From: Propionibacterium sp. oral taxon 192 str. F0372 | GTDB lineage: Bacteria; Actinomycetota; Actinomycetes; Propionibacteriales; Propionibacteriaceae | Reading direction: 5' to 3' | Assembly: GCF_000413315.1 (NCBI RefSeq) | Contig: NZ_KE340298.1 | Location: 186,001-250,000 of the forward strand | DNA length: 64,000 nucleotides | In this document: piece after piece, positions 62,932 to 64,000 of the stretch | How positions within the stretch are numbered: the first letter of the stretch is position 1 | Layout: every line of letters starts with the position of its first letter | Translations under genes and position numbers: made by a program | Notes under the pieces: generated by a model | Database searches by the model: none | Seen by the model: only the letters and a program-made list of their open reading frames with translations | Told to the model about the DNA's origin: nothing

Positions 62932-64000
62932 ATGAGCATGTCCAATACCCCGCAGTCCTCCCAGCCGACAGGACAAGCGGTTCCACTGCAGGCCCCGGAC
63001 TTCAGGCCCCAGGGCAGCACTCCGCAGTGGGGACAACCCATACCGGGCCAGGCAACCCAGCAAGTCAACGGCTCCTGGGGGTACCAGCCCGAGGCGAGAA
63101 AGCCGAGCAAGAAACCACTGTTCATCATCGGCGGTGTCGTTCTGGTCCTCATCATCGCCGCCATCGCGAGCATTCTCGTCGTCACCAGCGCTAAGAAGTC
63201 GAAGGCGCAGGCTGCAGCCGATGCGGTGAAGGAATACCTGACTGCGGTCTCCGAGGGCAGGGCGAATGATGCCACCTCAAAGCTCAATCTAAGTGGCGCG
63301 GATACCTCGCTGCTAACCGATGAAGTCCTGAATCGCTCCAAGCAATTGGCACCGATCACTGACATAGTCACCACCGTGCCCGAACTGGAGAACGAGTACA
63401 CCGTCGATGTCCCGGTCAGCTACAAGATCGGGGGCACCATGGTGAGCACGGAGTTGAGCGTGGATATCTCGGAAGGTGCGAAGATCGCCTCGAGCCTCGG
63501 TGAGATCAATCTCAAAGCCGTGTCGGCTCTGCAGCCCACCTTGAACGGAGCCACCCCGGCCACCGAGGAGCCTCTCCTGTTCCCCGGCACCTACGAGGTC
63601 GCTCTCAATTCCCCATACTTGCAAACGGCCCAACCGACTCTCACAGTCGAGGACTCCACTACCTACCTCGGGGAGAGTGATCTGGACCTCCGGCCGACCG
63701 AAGAGGCTGTGAGAACCTTCCGTGACAAGGTGAAGGGCGACATCGAAGCCTGCGTGGCCTCCAAGGCCATCGACCCAGGATGTGGGGCGGCACTGCCAAA
63801 TAATCTCGACAATGGTGAGGCACTCATTGACGGGTCGATCATACGGAAACTCTCCGCCGAAGCCCACGCGAAACTGGACGTTCTCGCCCCGACGCCAGAC
63901 CTGTCAAACCCCACTACCCTGAGCGTGTTGAGCAGTGAACTCGGCACAATGGAACTCGAAGCGAACATCCAGACTTCCAGTGGCGTCCAGCACGGAACCC
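62932..64000 (+). CDS. Hypothetical single-pass membrane protein, C-terminus cut by the window
   Basis: An open frame begins at ATG 62932 with GAGGAG upstream and reaches the right edge without a stop (356 complete codons). The N-terminal 60 residues are Pro/Gln/Ser-rich and disordered. One membrane segment follows (PLFIIGGVVLVLIIAAIASILVV, about 62-85). The external region starts AAADAVKEYLTAVSEGRANDATSKLNLSG, a DUF4878-like or NTF2-like opening, and continues with repeated strand-rich sections. Two cysteines (IEACVASKAIDPGCGAAL) may form a disulfide. Function unknown. Confidence 0.8.
   Translation, partial: MSMSNTPQSSQPTGQAVPLQAPDFRPQGSTPQWGQPIPGQATQQVNGSWGYQPEARKPSKKPLFIIGGVVLVLIIAAIASILVVTSAKKSKAQAAADAVKEYLTAVSEGRANDATSKLNLSGADTSLLTDEVLNRSKQLAPITDIVTTVPELENEYTVDVPVSYKIGGTMVSTELSVDISEGAKIASSLGEINLKAVSALQPTLNGATPATEEPLLFPGTYEVALNSPYLQTAQPTLTVEDSTTYLGESDLDLRPTEEAVRTFRDKVKGDIEACVASKAIDPGCGAALPNNLDNGEALIDGSIIRKLSAEAHAKLDVLAPTPDLSNPTTLSVLSSELGTMELEANIQTSSGVQHGT

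Noticed and set aside
1-64000. CRISPR arrays, prophage or rRNA genes
   Set aside because: No regularly spaced direct repeats, phage structural genes or rRNA sequence were seen.

Overview
The window is G+C-rich actinobacterial chromosome, most likely from the Propionibacteriaceae (Cutibacterium/Propionibacterium group). The evidence is the FasR-fabD-fabH-acpP-fabF cluster, the homodimeric aceE beside a DUF3052 gene, a DUF3145 gene, the ftsE-ftsX-M23-smpB-ssrA order, glyS beside a zinc-uptake/zur locus followed by recO and uppS, a tmRNA tag ending RTDFALAA, and many overlapping or leaderless-looking starts. Species cannot be fixed from the sequence alone.

Layout. 0-9.5 kb: two coupled hypothetical genes, YqgE, tmRNA and SmpB, a secreted M23 hydrolase with FtsX and FtsE (division-linked peptidoglycan hydrolysis), release factor 2, a GatB/YqeY protein, a YggS protein and tRNA-Val. 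9.5-21.3 kb: aceE, a PfkB kinase, the fatty-acid synthesis cluster with its regulator, DUF3145 and an S9 peptidase. 21.3-28 kb: a LacI-controlled sugar locus (lactonase-like protein, binding lipoprotein, double ATPase, two permeases). 28-33 kb: a MoxR-DUF58-VWA-VWA operon ending in a second YggS. 33-36.7 kb: a repeat-tailed membrane protein, a HAD phosphatase, tRNA(CAU), a secreted protein and tRNA-Asn. 36.7-39.3 kb: a scarred, gene-poor accessory patch around one SUMF1/FGE-fold gene. 39.3-48 kb: a sigma factor, DnaG, an orphan FetB-type permease, a dGTPase and DusB.

The most unusual element lies between dgt and dusB (44.68-46.78 kb), on the opposite strand to both. It is a cloverleaf tRNA-like RNA with fully paired arms but a non-canonical T-loop and D-loop. 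Nineteen bases downstream starts a long orphan gene that is now split by a frameshift. I know of no described system with this arrangement.

48-53.2 kb: an ECF vitamin-type transporter (GntR regulator, S component, fused double ATPase, T component) with an MFS transporter. The fused ATPase has an asymmetric pattern of motif losses that leaves one intact composite ATP site. 53.2-64 kb: glyS; a znuA-znuC-znuB-zur operon that appears to start with a leaderless mRNA whose -10 lies inside a Zur box; an HtrA protease; recO; uppS; and three membrane proteins, the last cut by the window edge.
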